Positions 1-5,305 are shown, counted from the stretch's first letter. The stretch: 5,705 nucleotides of DNA from JBBRYB01 sp038238115 (GCA_038238115.1 JBBRYB010000154.1:1-5705), one strand, 5' to 3'. Numbers and translations: made by a program. Notes: generated by a model from the sequence alone, not told the origin.

Positions 1-101
1 CACACCCCGAACGGTTCGTCCGCCACCCACCCCAACCACCGAAACTGCCCGGCACCGTGTGGATCAACAAGCCCGAAGACAAGGAGCCCACGACCCAGTA
101 A
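1..101 (+). CDS. IS3-family transposase OrfB, C-terminal fragment (runs off the left edge)
   Basis: The frame starting at base 3 gives 32 residues, HPERFVRHPPQPPKLP followed by a short tail with WINKP, then TAA at 99-101. The HPERFV...P-rich...WINKP tail is what I expect at the C-terminus of actinobacterial IS3-family integrase-core transposases (OrfB), after the DDE catalytic domain, which would lie left of the window. A matching IS3-type terminal repeat follows 14 bases downstream at 116-134, which supports the assignment. Whether the rest of the gene is intact cannot be seen. The assignment rests on a short tail and the nearby repeat, so the family is likely but the subgroup is unknown. 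Confidence 0.7.
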   Translation, partial: HPERFVRHPPQPPKLPGTVWINKPEDKEPTTQ

Positions 102-115
102 TTACTTCAACAACG

Positions 116-134
116 TGTCTCAGAAAGGTTGACA
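116..134 (+). repeat. IS3-family right terminal inverted repeat
   Basis: TGTCTCAGAAAGGTTGACA, ending in the CA dinucleotide usual for IS3 elements. It lies just after the OrfB stop codon. It closely matches the repeat at 5138-5157 (TGTCTCAAGATGGGTTGACA) that ends the other IS3 fragment, so the two are opposite ends of the same kind of element. IS6 sequence begins directly after base 134. Confidence 0.7.
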
Positions 135-202
135 GGTTCCGATCTGATCCACCACGGGCGGACAATCAGCCATGCCACGCGATCACCCAACGCAACAGAG
201 CC
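135..202 (+). mobile_element. IS6-family element, 3'-end remnant (direct orientation)
   Basis: Bases 144-202 align without gaps to the last 59 bases of the complete IS6 element (4784-4842), with 45 of 59 identical. The match includes the transposase stop codon (TGA at 145-147) and the right inverted repeat CAACGCAACAGAGCC ending at 202. Everything upstream is replaced at base 134 by the end of an IS3 element, which probably inserted in or deleted this copy. The divergence shows that this was a related but different IS6 element, not a recent duplicate of the one at 4050-4842. It has the same orientation as that element. Confidence 0.75.
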
Positions 203-381
203 CCTAAGGAGACCCACCGATGGCCTTGTCCCAGTCTGTCGTGGGGTTGAGTGACAGTCCCCGCGAACGTCTGGTTGTGCCTCTAGCACGAGGACCGACC
301 AGCCGGCGTCCACGAGATGGTTGGCCGCGACCAGCCCGTTGGGGCCGGCGCCGACCACGACCGCGTCGTACGTCGGGCCGG

Positions 382-1329
382 TCATGGCCGCCGCCGGCCC
401 GGGAGGAGCGTCTTCAGGTTGCGAGCGATGCCGAGGATCGCGCTGCCTTGGTGGCCATGGAGCGCGTTCTTGGACGGGCAGGAGGCGAGCACGTTGCCAG
501 GACCGGGCGCGACCGGCGAGGTGCGGTCCTTGGCGGCGACCACGAAGAGCGGCCCCACTAGCGCGTCGAAGACCGGCGGCAGGACGTTGAAGCCGAACCG
601 CATGAGGTTGTTGGCCAGCCCCACCTGGACCCGGGCCTTGGGGTGGTCGACCAGCCGCCAGATACGATGGGCCACCCGCTCGGGGGAAGCCACCGGCGGC
701 GGGGGTCGGCCCACGACGCCGGAGTAGTTGCCGGCCTGCGCGTAGATCGGGGTGTCGGCCCCGCCGGGGGCCACGTAGACGACGTGCACGCCGAAGCGGT
801 CGCGGTTCTCCAGCTGGAGCTGTCGGGCCAGGGCACGCACCGCCCATTTGCTGAGGACATAGGGGCTCATGCCAGGCACACCGATATGGCCGATCACCGA
901 TCCCACGAGAACCAGCGTGCCGTACCCCTGCTCGCGGAGGACGGGCACCACGTGCCGGGCCAGGTTCACCGAGCCCAGGACGTTGGTCCGCAGCACCCCC
1001 TCGAACACGTCAGCCGGGACGTCCTCGGTACGCCCGTAGGCAACGACCCCGGCCGCGTTGACGACCACGTCGAGGCTGCCCGTGATCGCCACGGCCCGGG
1101 ACACGCATCGCGCCACCGCGACGTCGTCGCCGAGGTCGAGCGCTACCACCGTGGTGCTCGAGGCACCGGCGTCCGTGCAGGCGGTCGCGACCACCGCCAG
1201 GGCGGACTCGTCGCGCGCGACCAGAACCACGTGGTCGCCCGCCCGAGCGGCCTCGAGCGCGGCCGCCTCGCCGATCCCGCTCGAGGCGCCGGTGACGAGC
1301 GAGACCCGGGGCTGCGCAGCGGGCGTCAC
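382..1329 (-). CDS. SDR-family NAD(P)-dependent oxidoreductase
   Basis: A 315-residue short-chain dehydrogenase/reductase, predicted cytosolic. The cofactor motif TGASSGIG is at residues 13-20, NAAG at 91-94, and the tetrad is N116, S144 (in LVGSVIG), Y157 and K161 (YVLSK). All classical catalytic residues are therefore present. The C-terminus extends about 60 residues beyond the usual ~250-residue core and has a semi-hydrophobic stretch (FNVLPPVFDALVGPLFVV), which could contact a membrane or a lipophilic substrate; that is inference. I chose the GTG start at 1329 because it overlaps the alcohol dehydrogenase stop in GTGA and lies 12 codons before the glycine motif. The frame is open further upstream, but only as a shadow of the dehydrogenase gene. 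The 3' end overlaps the truncated flavoprotein in ATGA. The substrate is not predictable. Confidence 0.88.
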   Translation of the reverse strand: MTPAAQPRVSLVTGASSGIGEAAALEAARAGDHVVLVARDESALAVVATACTDAGASSTTVVALDLGDDVAVARCVSRAVAITGSLDVVVNAAGVVAYGRTEDVPADVFEGVLRTNVLGSVNLARHVVPVLREQGYGTLVLVGSVIGHIGVPGMSPYVLSKWAVRALARQLQLENRDRFGVHVVYVAPGGADTPIYAQAGNYSGVVGRPPPPVASPERVAHRIWRLVDHPKARVQVGLANNLMRFGFNVLPPVFDALVGPLFVVAAKDRTSPVAPGPGNVLASCPSKNALHGHQGSAILGIARNLKTLLPGRRRP

Positions 1330-2507
1330 GGCTTGAGGACCACCTTGATGCAGCCGTCCTGCTTCTTCTGGAACATCTCGTACGCCGCGGGCGCCTCCTC
1401 GAGCGAGACCCGGTGGGTGGCGAGCGACTCGAGACCGAGGACGTCGTCGTCCTGCTCTAGGACCTTCACGATCTCGTCGGTCCAGCGCCTCACGTGGCAC
1501 TGGCCGAGCCTCATGGTGATGCCCCGGTCGAACATCTCCATCATCGGCATCGGGTCGATCTCACCGCCGTACACCCCGGACACGGACACGGTGCCGCCCC
1601 GTCGTACGGACTTGATCGCGGCCTGCAGGGCGGCGAGTCGGTCGATGGCGAACCTGTCCGTCAACGGTCGGGCGATGGCGTCGGGCAACATTCCGACCGC
1701 CCCGATGGCGGCCTTGGCCAGCCCGGACCCGTGCGCCTCCATCCCGACGGCGTCGACGGTCCCGTCGGCCCCGCGACCCTCGGTGAGGTCGAGGATCGCC
1801 CGGGGTCCGTTACCCACGCTGGTCAGGTCGAGGACCTCCGCGCCGCGTTCGGCCGCGAGCGCGAGCCGCTCGGGGACCAGGTCGATACCGATGACGCGGA
1901 CACCCGCGTTCAGCGCGATCCGGGTGGTCAGCTGACCGACCGGGCCGAGGCCGAAGACCGCGAGCGTGTCGCCGTCGCCCACGTCGGCGAACTCGAAGGC
2001 CTGCCACGCGGTGGGCAGGATGTCGGAGAGGTAGAGGTAGCGCTCGTCGCTGACACCCTCGGGCACCTTGACCGGACCGAACTGGGCCTGCGGCACCCGG
2101 AGGTACTCCGCCTGTCCACCCGGCACCGCGCCGTACAACGAGGTGTAGCCGAAGAGGCTCGCACCCTTGCCGAACTCACGGACCTGGGTGGTCTCGCACT
2201 GGGCGAAGAGCCCGCGCGTGCACATCCAGCAGTGGCCGCACGAGATGTTGAAGGGGACCACGACGCGGTCGCCGATCTGGAGGTCGCCCGCCTCGGCCCC
2301 GACCGCCTCGACGACGCCCATCGTCTCGTGCCCCAGCACGTCTCCCGGGGTGAGGAACGGCCCCAGCACCTCGTAGAGGTGCAGGTCGCTGCCGCAGATC
2401 GCCGTGGACGTGACTCGGATCACCGCGTCGGTGGGCTGCTCGATGACGGGATCAGGCACGGTCTCCACCGAGACCGATCGCTTGCCCTGCCAGGTCAGTG
2501 CTCTCAT
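1326..2507 (-). CDS. Zinc-dependent alcohol dehydrogenase (medium-chain, formaldehyde-dehydrogenase-like)
   Basis: A 393-residue medium-chain dehydrogenase/reductase that would oxidise an alcohol, or a thiol adduct of an aldehyde, with NAD. The likely catalytic-zinc ligands are C38 (AICGSD), H60 and E61 (GHE). The structural-zinc cysteines C90, C93, C96 and C104 are all present (SCGHCWMCTRGLFAQC). The Rossmann motif GLGPVG is at 186-191, and D209 at the end of the next strand favours NAD over NADP. The length, the GHCWMC block and the extended loop after it resemble the glutathione-dependent formaldehyde-dehydrogenase-like subgroup. That subgroup label is often generic, so the true substrate is open. 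ATG at 2507 is supported by AGGAG at 2513-2517, five bases upstream, and by the ATGA overlap with the SRPBCC gene. Its own stop overlaps the SDR start in GTGA. Confidence 0.92.
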   Translation of the reverse strand: MRALTWQGKRSVSVETVPDPVIEQPTDAVIRVTSTAICGSDLHLYEVLGPFLTPGDVLGHETMGVVEAVGAEAGDLQIGDRVVVPFNISCGHCWMCTRGLFAQCETTQVREFGKGASLFGYTSLYGAVPGGQAEYLRVPQAQFGPVKVPEGVSDERYLYLSDILPTAWQAFEFADVGDGDTLAVFGLGPVGQLTTRIALNAGVRVIGIDLVPERLALAAERGAEVLDLTSVGNGPRAILDLTEGRGADGTVDAVGMEAHGSGLAKAAIGAVGMLPDAIARPLTDRFAIDRLAALQAAIKSVRRGGTVSVSGVYGGEIDPMPMMEMFDRGITMRLGQCHVRRWTDEIVKVLEQDDDVLGLESLATHRVSLEEAPAAYEMFQKKQDGCIKVVLKP

Positions 2508-2968
2508 CGGATCTCCTCGACGTCGTGGGCGGAAGCGGTTCGACGCTCGGCGATGTAGGCGAGCCGGCGCAGCGTCTCGACGTTGCGCCAGCCCAGGGTG
2601 AGCGCGCGCAGTGGTTTGGGGATGAGCAGGCCGGGCCCGGCGGCCGCGTCCTCGTCGATCACGACCTCCGTGTCGGCGCCGACGGCACGCAGCCTGATCA
2701 CGACGTCCACCTCGCCGGCGGGCCAACCGCGCCCGCGCAGCGCCAGGACGTGGCCCGGCTCGGACTGCGTGACCTCGGTGTTGTCGTCGATGAGCAGGGG
2801 CCAGGCGCCTACCGAGTGATGGACCTTGCTCCCGGTGGCCGGCCAGGTGTCCTCGACCTCCCGCATCCGGGAGGCTCCCACCACCCAGACGGGGTAGAGC
2901 CAGCCGTCGGCCAGCACGTCCCAGACCTGGAACGGTGTGGCATGGATGGTGCGCGTCGTCGAGCTCAT
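2504..2968 (-). CDS. SRPBCC (START-like/polyketide cyclase-type) family protein
   Basis: A 154-residue protein, the usual size for a single SRPBCC hydrophobic-cavity domain. It opens with the family's typical beta1-alpha pattern (RTIHATPFQVWDVLADGWLY). Alternating beta strands follow (VIRLRAVGADTEVVIDEDA), and a C-terminal helix (LGWRNVETLRRLAYIAERR) would close the cavity. Such proteins bind lipids, polyketides or aromatic compounds, and some catalyse cyclisation or dehydration; no specific catalytic residue is identifiable here. It is the first gene of the minus-strand operon and overlaps the alcohol dehydrogenase in ATGA, suggesting that it carries or presents the substrate of the downstream oxidoreductases (inference). 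The ATG at 2968 is chosen because the domain begins about ten residues later. Upstream starts in the same frame (to 3076) would add a proline/arginine-rich stretch unlike the family. Confidence 0.82.
   Translation of the reverse strand: MSSTTRTIHATPFQVWDVLADGWLYPVWVVGASRMREVEDTWPATGSKVHHSVGAWPLLIDDNTEVTQSEPGHVLALRGRGWPAGEVDVVIRLRAVGADTEVVIDEDAAAGPGLLIPKPLRALTLGWRNVETLRRLAYIAERRTASAHDVEEIR
2513..2517 (-). promoter_or_regulatory. Ribosome binding site of the alcohol dehydrogenase gene
   Basis: AGGAG on the minus strand, five bases before ATG 2507-2505. It lies inside the 3' end of the SRPBCC gene and fixes the start choice. Together with the ATGA overlap it suggests both reinitiation and independent loading of ribosomes. 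Confidence 0.65.
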
Positions 2969-3223
2969 GACTGCCCGTACCCCGGGAGCCCACGGCAAAA
3001 CACCGTGGCGGACGGTCTCCGTGCGGGGACCTGCCGGGCGCAGGGGACACTCGGGCAGCGTGATTGGATTTCTCACTCACACGGGGGCCACCAAGGACGG
3101 CATTGTCATGATAATCAACACTTCCTCTCTCGATTGGTCAACGACGCCGTCGTCAATGTCCTGAAGACGGCCCTATGTGACCCGTGAGCAAGGCGGCCGG
3201 GACAGCGGCCCACCACCTGCGCC
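2969..3223. other. Intergenic gap upstream of the oxidoreductase operon
   Basis: No gene is supported here on either strand; the open frames are GC-rich chance frames without recognisable domains. It holds the candidate promoter at 3111-3153. The stretch 3155-3223 has no recognisable content and leads directly into the IS6-ended segment at 3224. With 3224-3503 this makes about 535 bases without a real gene. Confidence 0.6.
3111..3153 (-). promoter_or_regulatory. Candidate operon promoter with overlapping palindrome
   Basis: This is the most AT-rich patch of the gap upstream of the SRPBCC gene. On the minus strand, TTGACC (3141-3136) is a fair -35 box, and GATTAT (3116-3111) could be a weak -10, but the 19-base spacer is long. 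The palindrome ACGACG-C-CGTCGT (3141-3153) touches the -35 side and could be an operator. TGATAATCA (3109-3117) is a second small palindrome over the -10. Transcription from here would leave a leader of roughly 135 bases. This is weak and based on pattern only. Confidence 0.25.
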
Positions 3224-3245
3224 GGCACTGTTGCATTGAGCCATC
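3224..3245 (+). repeat. Left terminal inverted repeat of the 192-bp element
   Basis: Starts GGCACTGTTGCATTGAGCCA. It pairs with 3394-3415 at 21 of 22 positions. Confidence 0.75.
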
Positions 3246-3363
3246 GTGTGGAGCCGGCACAGCAGATTTTCCGGTCGGCTGCCTCGCGGCGAGTCCCGGT
3301 GTCGCCGCCAGGCCCCCCAAGTCGGCACAAAGGGACGCCCTGCGGGAGGTTGAGTGCCGCCGA

Positions 3364-3380
3364 GCCGCAAGATTTGCGGC
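3364..3380. repeat. Perfect hairpin inside the 192-bp element
   Basis: GCCGCAA-GAT-TTGCGGC: a 7-bp stem with a 3-base loop and no T tract on either side, so it is not a convincing intrinsic terminator. It could be a structural or transposase-recognition feature of the element, or chance in GC-rich DNA. Confidence 0.45.
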
Positions 3381-3393
3381 GAGACGTTCGCGG

Positions 3394-3415
3394 GATCGCT
3401 CAATGCAACAGTGCC
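3394..3415 (-). repeat. Right terminal inverted repeat of the 192-bp element
   Basis: Read on the minus strand from 3415 it begins GGCACTGTTGCATTGAGCGA. Its single mismatch to the left repeat is at position 19. Confidence 0.75.
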
Positions 3416-3503
3416 GCCCACATGGTGGCGGGGTGTCCATAGCGCCGGCGAGCATGCCTTCGTCACTCACCGATCCTCTTGAGAAGAGCATCGGCCCGGC
3501 GGC

Positions 3504-3876
3504 TGGCTGTCCACCAGGCGCGACCTCACGGCCGCCCGGTCGTTCTTCAACCGAGCACTCGCCTCCGGAGTCGTGCCCGTCGAGGTCACCACGGACCGGG
3601 CGCCGTAGTACCCAAGGGTCCTCGACGAGATGGTCCCGGGCGCCCTTCACGACACCCGGCAGTACGCCAACAACAGAGTCGAAGCAGACCATGGTCGGCT
3701 CAAAGCCAGGCTCCGACCGATGCGTGGTTTGAAGACGTTCCGATCAGCTCGAATCCTTGCCACCGGTCACGCTCTTGTCCAGAACCTCAGACGCGGGCAC
3801 TACGACATCCGCCACCGACGCACCAGTCCAGCACCGAGTTCGGGTGGCGTTTGGTGAAGTGGCGTTCGTCATCTAA
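3504..3876 (+). pseudogene. Degraded IS6-family transposase (C-terminal half)
   Basis: From the WLST motif at 3504 the translation aligns to residues 108-209 of the intact transposase at 4095-4787, with 85 of 102 residues identical. It keeps the second catalytic aspartate (TDRAP) and the glutamate region (NNRVEADHGRLKARLRPM). Residues 1-107, including the first catalytic Asp, are absent. Two further lesions are visible. A TAG at 3606-3608 replaces the Ala of DRAPAY, and one extra C at 3810 shifts the frame after GHYDI. Past that base the last 21 codons (ATDAPVQHRVRVAFGEVAFV plus I) resume in register and end at TAA 3874-3876. The gene cannot make active transposase. A sub-frame from ATG 3630 is only part of this pseudogene. 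Confidence 0.9.
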
Positions 3877-3929
3877 ACGGCGCCACCGGGTTCCCCCTGG
3901 CCCCGCTTACAGCCAACGCCACAGTGCCC
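3504..3929 (+). mobile_element. Degraded, 5'-truncated IS6-family element
   Basis: This is the body of the broken transposase above plus 53 bases of 3' tail, ending in a right inverted repeat CAACGCCACAGTGCC (3915-3929). The complete element ends in CAACGCAACAGAGCC. The left end is missing: similarity to the intact copy stops at about 3501-3504. It has the same orientation as the complete element that starts 120 bases further on, giving a tandem of an old and a newer copy. Confidence 0.8.
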
Positions 3930-4049
3930 TTTCGCCTTCCAGGGGAAGCTCTCGATGCAGATGCCAGGGTCTGTGCCGCCGCGTTCAACGGCGCGCTCGA
4001 TGAGAGCGACGCCCTCGCTCTCTGCCGCAGCAGGGAGATCACCTGTGAA
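3930..4049. other. Unassigned 120-bp spacer between two IS6 copies
   Basis: GC-rich and open in several frames, but no frame gives a protein I recognise. The + frame that reads on into the transposase begins outside the IS and is not a credible N-terminus. It may be a scrap of the DNA into which one of the IS6 copies inserted. Confidence 0.5.
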
Positions 4050-4072
4050 GGCACTGTTGCGTTGCTCGATCG
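4050..4072 (+). repeat. IS6 left terminal inverted repeat
   Basis: Begins GGCACTGTTGCGTTGCTCGA. It pairs with 4820-4842 at 20 of 23 positions. Confidence 0.85.
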
Positions 4073-4094
4073 GACCGGGAACGAGACTAGTCGC

Positions 4095-4787
4095 ATGACC
4101 TCGTCCTCGGCCTCGGCGTTCGCTGGTTTCCGGTTCCCGCGCGAGGTGATCGCGCTCGCTGTCCGCTGGTACCTGCGGTACGGCCTGTCCTACCGGGACG
4201 TCGAGGAGCTCCTCGCCGAGCGTGGAGTGGACGTCGATCACGTCACGATCTACCGGTGGGTCCTACGGTTCACACCGGAGTTCGTCGAGGCGGCACGGAC
4301 ATGTCGCCACGTGCCTGGTGATCGCTGGTTCGTCGACGAGACGTATGTCAAGGTCAACGGTCGGTGGATGTACCTGTATCGGGCGGTCGACCAGTACGGG
4401 CAGGTCATCGATGTGTGGCTGTCCACCAAACGAGATCTGAGCGCGGCGCGGACGTTCTTCACCCGGGCACTGGCCACCGGAGTCGTGCCCGTCGAGGTCA
4501 CCTCGGACCGGGCACCTGCCTACACGCGGATCCTCGACGAGCTCATCCCGACCGCCTTGCATGACACCGAGCAGTACGCCAACAACAGAATCGAAGCCGA
4601 CCATGGCCGGCTCAAAGCCAGGCTCCGACCGATGCGCGGGCTCAAGACCTTCCGATCAGCTCGCGTCCTTGCTACCGGACACGCGTTCGTCCAGAACCTG
4701 CGACGCGGCCACTACGAGATCGCCACCGACGCACAAGTCCACCATCGAGTCCAGGTGGTCTTCGATGAACTGACGCTCGCCATCTGA
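4095..4787 (+). CDS. IS6-family DDE transposase
   Basis: A 230-residue transposase, close to the 234-240 typical of IS6-family enzymes. The N-terminal helix-turn-helix region spans roughly residues 12-60 (GFRFPREVIALAVRWYL, DVEELLAERG, HVTIYRWV). The RNase H-like catalytic core follows, with D81 (WFVDETYVKV), D138 (TSDRAPAY) and E168 (NNRIEADHGRLK); a basic stretch after the Glu fits the family's K/R position. All three acidic residues are present and there is no frameshift, so it may be active. I chose ATG 4095 because it is inside the element, 45 bases from the left end, with a weak GGGA upstream. The open frame extends back to 3924, but that start lies outside the element. It would act on its own ends and on related ends such as those at 3224-3415. 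Confidence 0.93.
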   Translation: MTSSSASAFAGFRFPREVIALAVRWYLRYGLSYRDVEELLAERGVDVDHVTIYRWVLRFTPEFVEAARTCRHVPGDRWFVDETYVKVNGRWMYLYRAVDQYGQVIDVWLSTKRDLSAARTFFTRALATGVVPVEVTSDRAPAYTRILDELIPTALHDTEQYANNRIEADHGRLKARLRPMRGLKTFRSARVLATGHAFVQNLRRGHYEIATDAQVHHRVQVVFDELTLAI

Positions 4788-4819
4788 ACCCTGGCGGGCG
4801 ATCGTTCAACTATGCCACT

Positions 4820-4842
4820 CGATCGGCCAACGCAACAGAGCC
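4820..4842 (-). repeat. IS6 right terminal inverted repeat
   Basis: Read inward on the minus strand it begins GGCTCTGTTGCGTTGGCCGA. The same end survives at 191-202 in the left remnant. Confidence 0.85.
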
Positions 4843-5083
4843 CCTCCAACGCACCCTTGTCGCGCTGCTTGCGCCACTCGCTGAGCAGCAAGGAGTACAG
4901 ACCCTCCCGACGCATCAACGCACCACGACCGTCGCGGTCGGCCGCCTCGTACTCGGCCAAGATCGCAGCCTTGTACTTCGCCGTGTACGTCCTACGCTTC
5001 GCCCGCTCGGACACCTGCGGATCGGGCACATCCTCCACCCGCACAGCATGACTCACCGGGGAACCCGGCATCGTGACCGTCAT
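4843..5083 (-). pseudogene. IS3-family transposase OrfA, truncated by IS6
   Basis: ATG 5083-5081 is preceded by a GGAGAGAGG ribosome site four bases upstream. About 80 residues remain. After a variable leader comes RRTYTAKYKAAILAEYEAAD, then GALMRREGLYSLLLSEWRKQ and RDKGALEG. This is the N-terminal helix-turn-helix domain of IS3/IS911-type OrfA, which binds the element's ends. At 4843 the coding sequence meets the outer end of the IS6 element, and the frame then runs through IS6 sequence to a stop at 4714-4712, adding unrelated residues. The remaining part of OrfA (the leucine-zipper region and the frameshift site leading to orfB) is lost. The second in-frame ATG at 5071 is a possible alternative start but lacks as good a ribosome site. 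Confidence 0.8.
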
Positions 5084-5137
5084 CAAACCTCTCTCCAGAT
5101 CTCGCCCTCATCGCTCGGTAATTCCTACCAGGCAAGG

Positions 5138-5157
5138 TGTCTCAAGATGGGTTGACA
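5138..5157 (-). repeat. IS3-family left terminal inverted repeat
   Basis: On the minus strand it reads TGTCAACCCATCTTGAGACA, starting TG as IS3 ends do and lying 54 bases upstream of the orfA start. It matches the IS3 right end at 116-134 with a few differences, so both come from the same element type. Confidence 0.75.
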
Positions 5158-5305
5158 GAGAGGGCCGTCCCTACACTTTCCGCGCTGTGGGACGGACCCG
5201 GCCTCTCGACCCCAGGTGCCCGCACCGGGCTAACGTGATGCAGCCTGGCTCGGCGGCATCGGCGTGCTCAGCCAGATCGGCGCGGAGGCGCCTTCCGGGA
5301 GATCC
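5158..5305. other. Unassigned junction sequence with a stem-loop
   Basis: No gene is recognisable. CCGTCCC (5165-5171) and GGGACGG (5189-5195) form a 7-bp stem around a 17-base loop that includes TACACT. Around 5241-5320 a + strand reading gives LGGIGVLSQIG, and after a frame change GGAFREILTEYLP. This could be a frameshifted coding scrap, but I cannot name a family. Confidence 0.35.

Larger units (their letters stand above)
107..385 (-). pseudogene. Truncated FAD-dependent oxidoreductase (phytoene desaturase/amine-oxidase-like), N-terminus only
   Basis: ATG at 385-383 overlaps the TGA of the SDR gene by 4 bases (ATGA). The first 40 residues read MTGPTYDAVVVGAGPNGLVA and then NHLVDAGWSVLVLEAQPDV. 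GAGPNG (residues 12-17) is the dinucleotide-binding glycine motif, and E34, at the end of the second strand, is the expected ligand of the FAD adenosine ribose. This is typical of NAD(P)/FAD-dependent oxidoreductases of the phytoene desaturase type, which are normally around 500 residues long. Around base 257-266 the homology stops. The frame then runs through mobile-element sequence to a TGA at 109-107, giving a chimeric 92-residue frame with no substrate or catalytic domain. It was the last gene of the four-gene operon and is now surely non-functional. Confidence 0.8.
3224..3415. mobile_element. 192-bp MITE-like element bounded by IS6-type inverted repeats
   Basis: The left end GGCACTGTTGCATTGAGC (first 18 bases) is mirrored at the right end. 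The 22-base repeats at 3224-3245 and 3394-3415 differ at one position. Their first bases match the left terminal repeat of the complete IS6 element (GGCACTGTTGCGTTG at 4050), so an IS6-family transposase is the obvious mover. The interior is GC-rich, encodes no recognisable protein and contains a perfect hairpin (3364-3380). The flanking 8-mers CCTGCGCC and GCCCACAT are not a target duplication. Alternatives are a deletion derivative of a full IS6 copy, or two inverted IS6 ends brought together by rearrangement. Confidence 0.6.
4050..4842 (+). mobile_element. Complete IS6-family insertion sequence (793 bp)
   Basis: It is bounded by GGCACTGTTGCGTTG on the left and the complement of GGCTCTGTTGCGTTG on the right. 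The 23-base terminal repeats match at 20 positions and resemble the GGCNCTGTTGC ends of IS26 and IS6100. A single transposase gene fills the element, and the length is normal for IS6. The flanking 8-mers are CCTGTGAA and CCTCCAAC, so the 8-bp target duplication expected from simple insertion is absent. On the right the element lies inside an IS3 orfA. Most likely it arrived by, or later took part in, replicative cointegration, deletion or recombination. Confidence 0.9.
4843..5157 (-). mobile_element. IS3-family element, 5' fragment (inverted, cut by the IS6)
   Basis: Its left terminal repeat ends at 5157 and it contains the first ~80 codons of orfA reading leftward. It stops exactly at the outer end of the complete IS6 element (4842/4843). 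The rest of orfA, all of orfB and the right end are not present next to it. The left edge of the window holds the 3' end of a similar element in the opposite orientation. Confidence 0.75.

Noticed and set aside
382..1500. Upstream start for the SDR gene at 1500
   Set aside because: The extra 57 residues overlap the alcohol dehydrogenase gene and are Arg/Gly-rich. GTG 1329 gives a normal SDR N-terminus and a 4-base overlap.
643..1935. Long + strand open frame of 430 codons
   Set aside because: It lies antisense to the SDR and alcohol dehydrogenase genes, which have complete motifs. Its Arg/His/Ser-rich translation shows no domain and is a GC-rich shadow.
1494..2558. Long + strand open frame of 354 codons over the alcohol dehydrogenase
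   Set aside because: Antisense shadow; low-complexity Asp/Gly/Arg/His-rich translation without recognisable structure.
1326..3080. Upstream start for the alcohol dehydrogenase, giving 584 residues
   Set aside because: The added N-terminus is out-of-frame SRPBCC sequence. AGGAG and ATG 2507 give the canonical family length.
3181..3473. Inverted similarity of the sequences outside the 192-bp element
   Set aside because: A GGTGG...TGTCC resemblance can be seen on both flanks, but it needs gaps and is not convincing in DNA this GC-rich.
3153..3732. Overlapping open frames on both strands across the 192-bp element
   Set aside because: They cross the element ends and the pseudogene without any domain; typical GC-rich chance frames.
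3924..4787. IS6 transposase starting at ATG 3924
   Set aside because: This start lies 126 bases outside the element's left terminal repeat. The added residues do not belong to the family, and ATG 4095 is inside the element.
5152..5177. Outward hybrid promoter: TTGACA in the IS3 end plus TACACT downstream
   Set aside because: The spacer is only 14 bases, too short for a normal sigma-70-type promoter, and no intact + strand gene follows.
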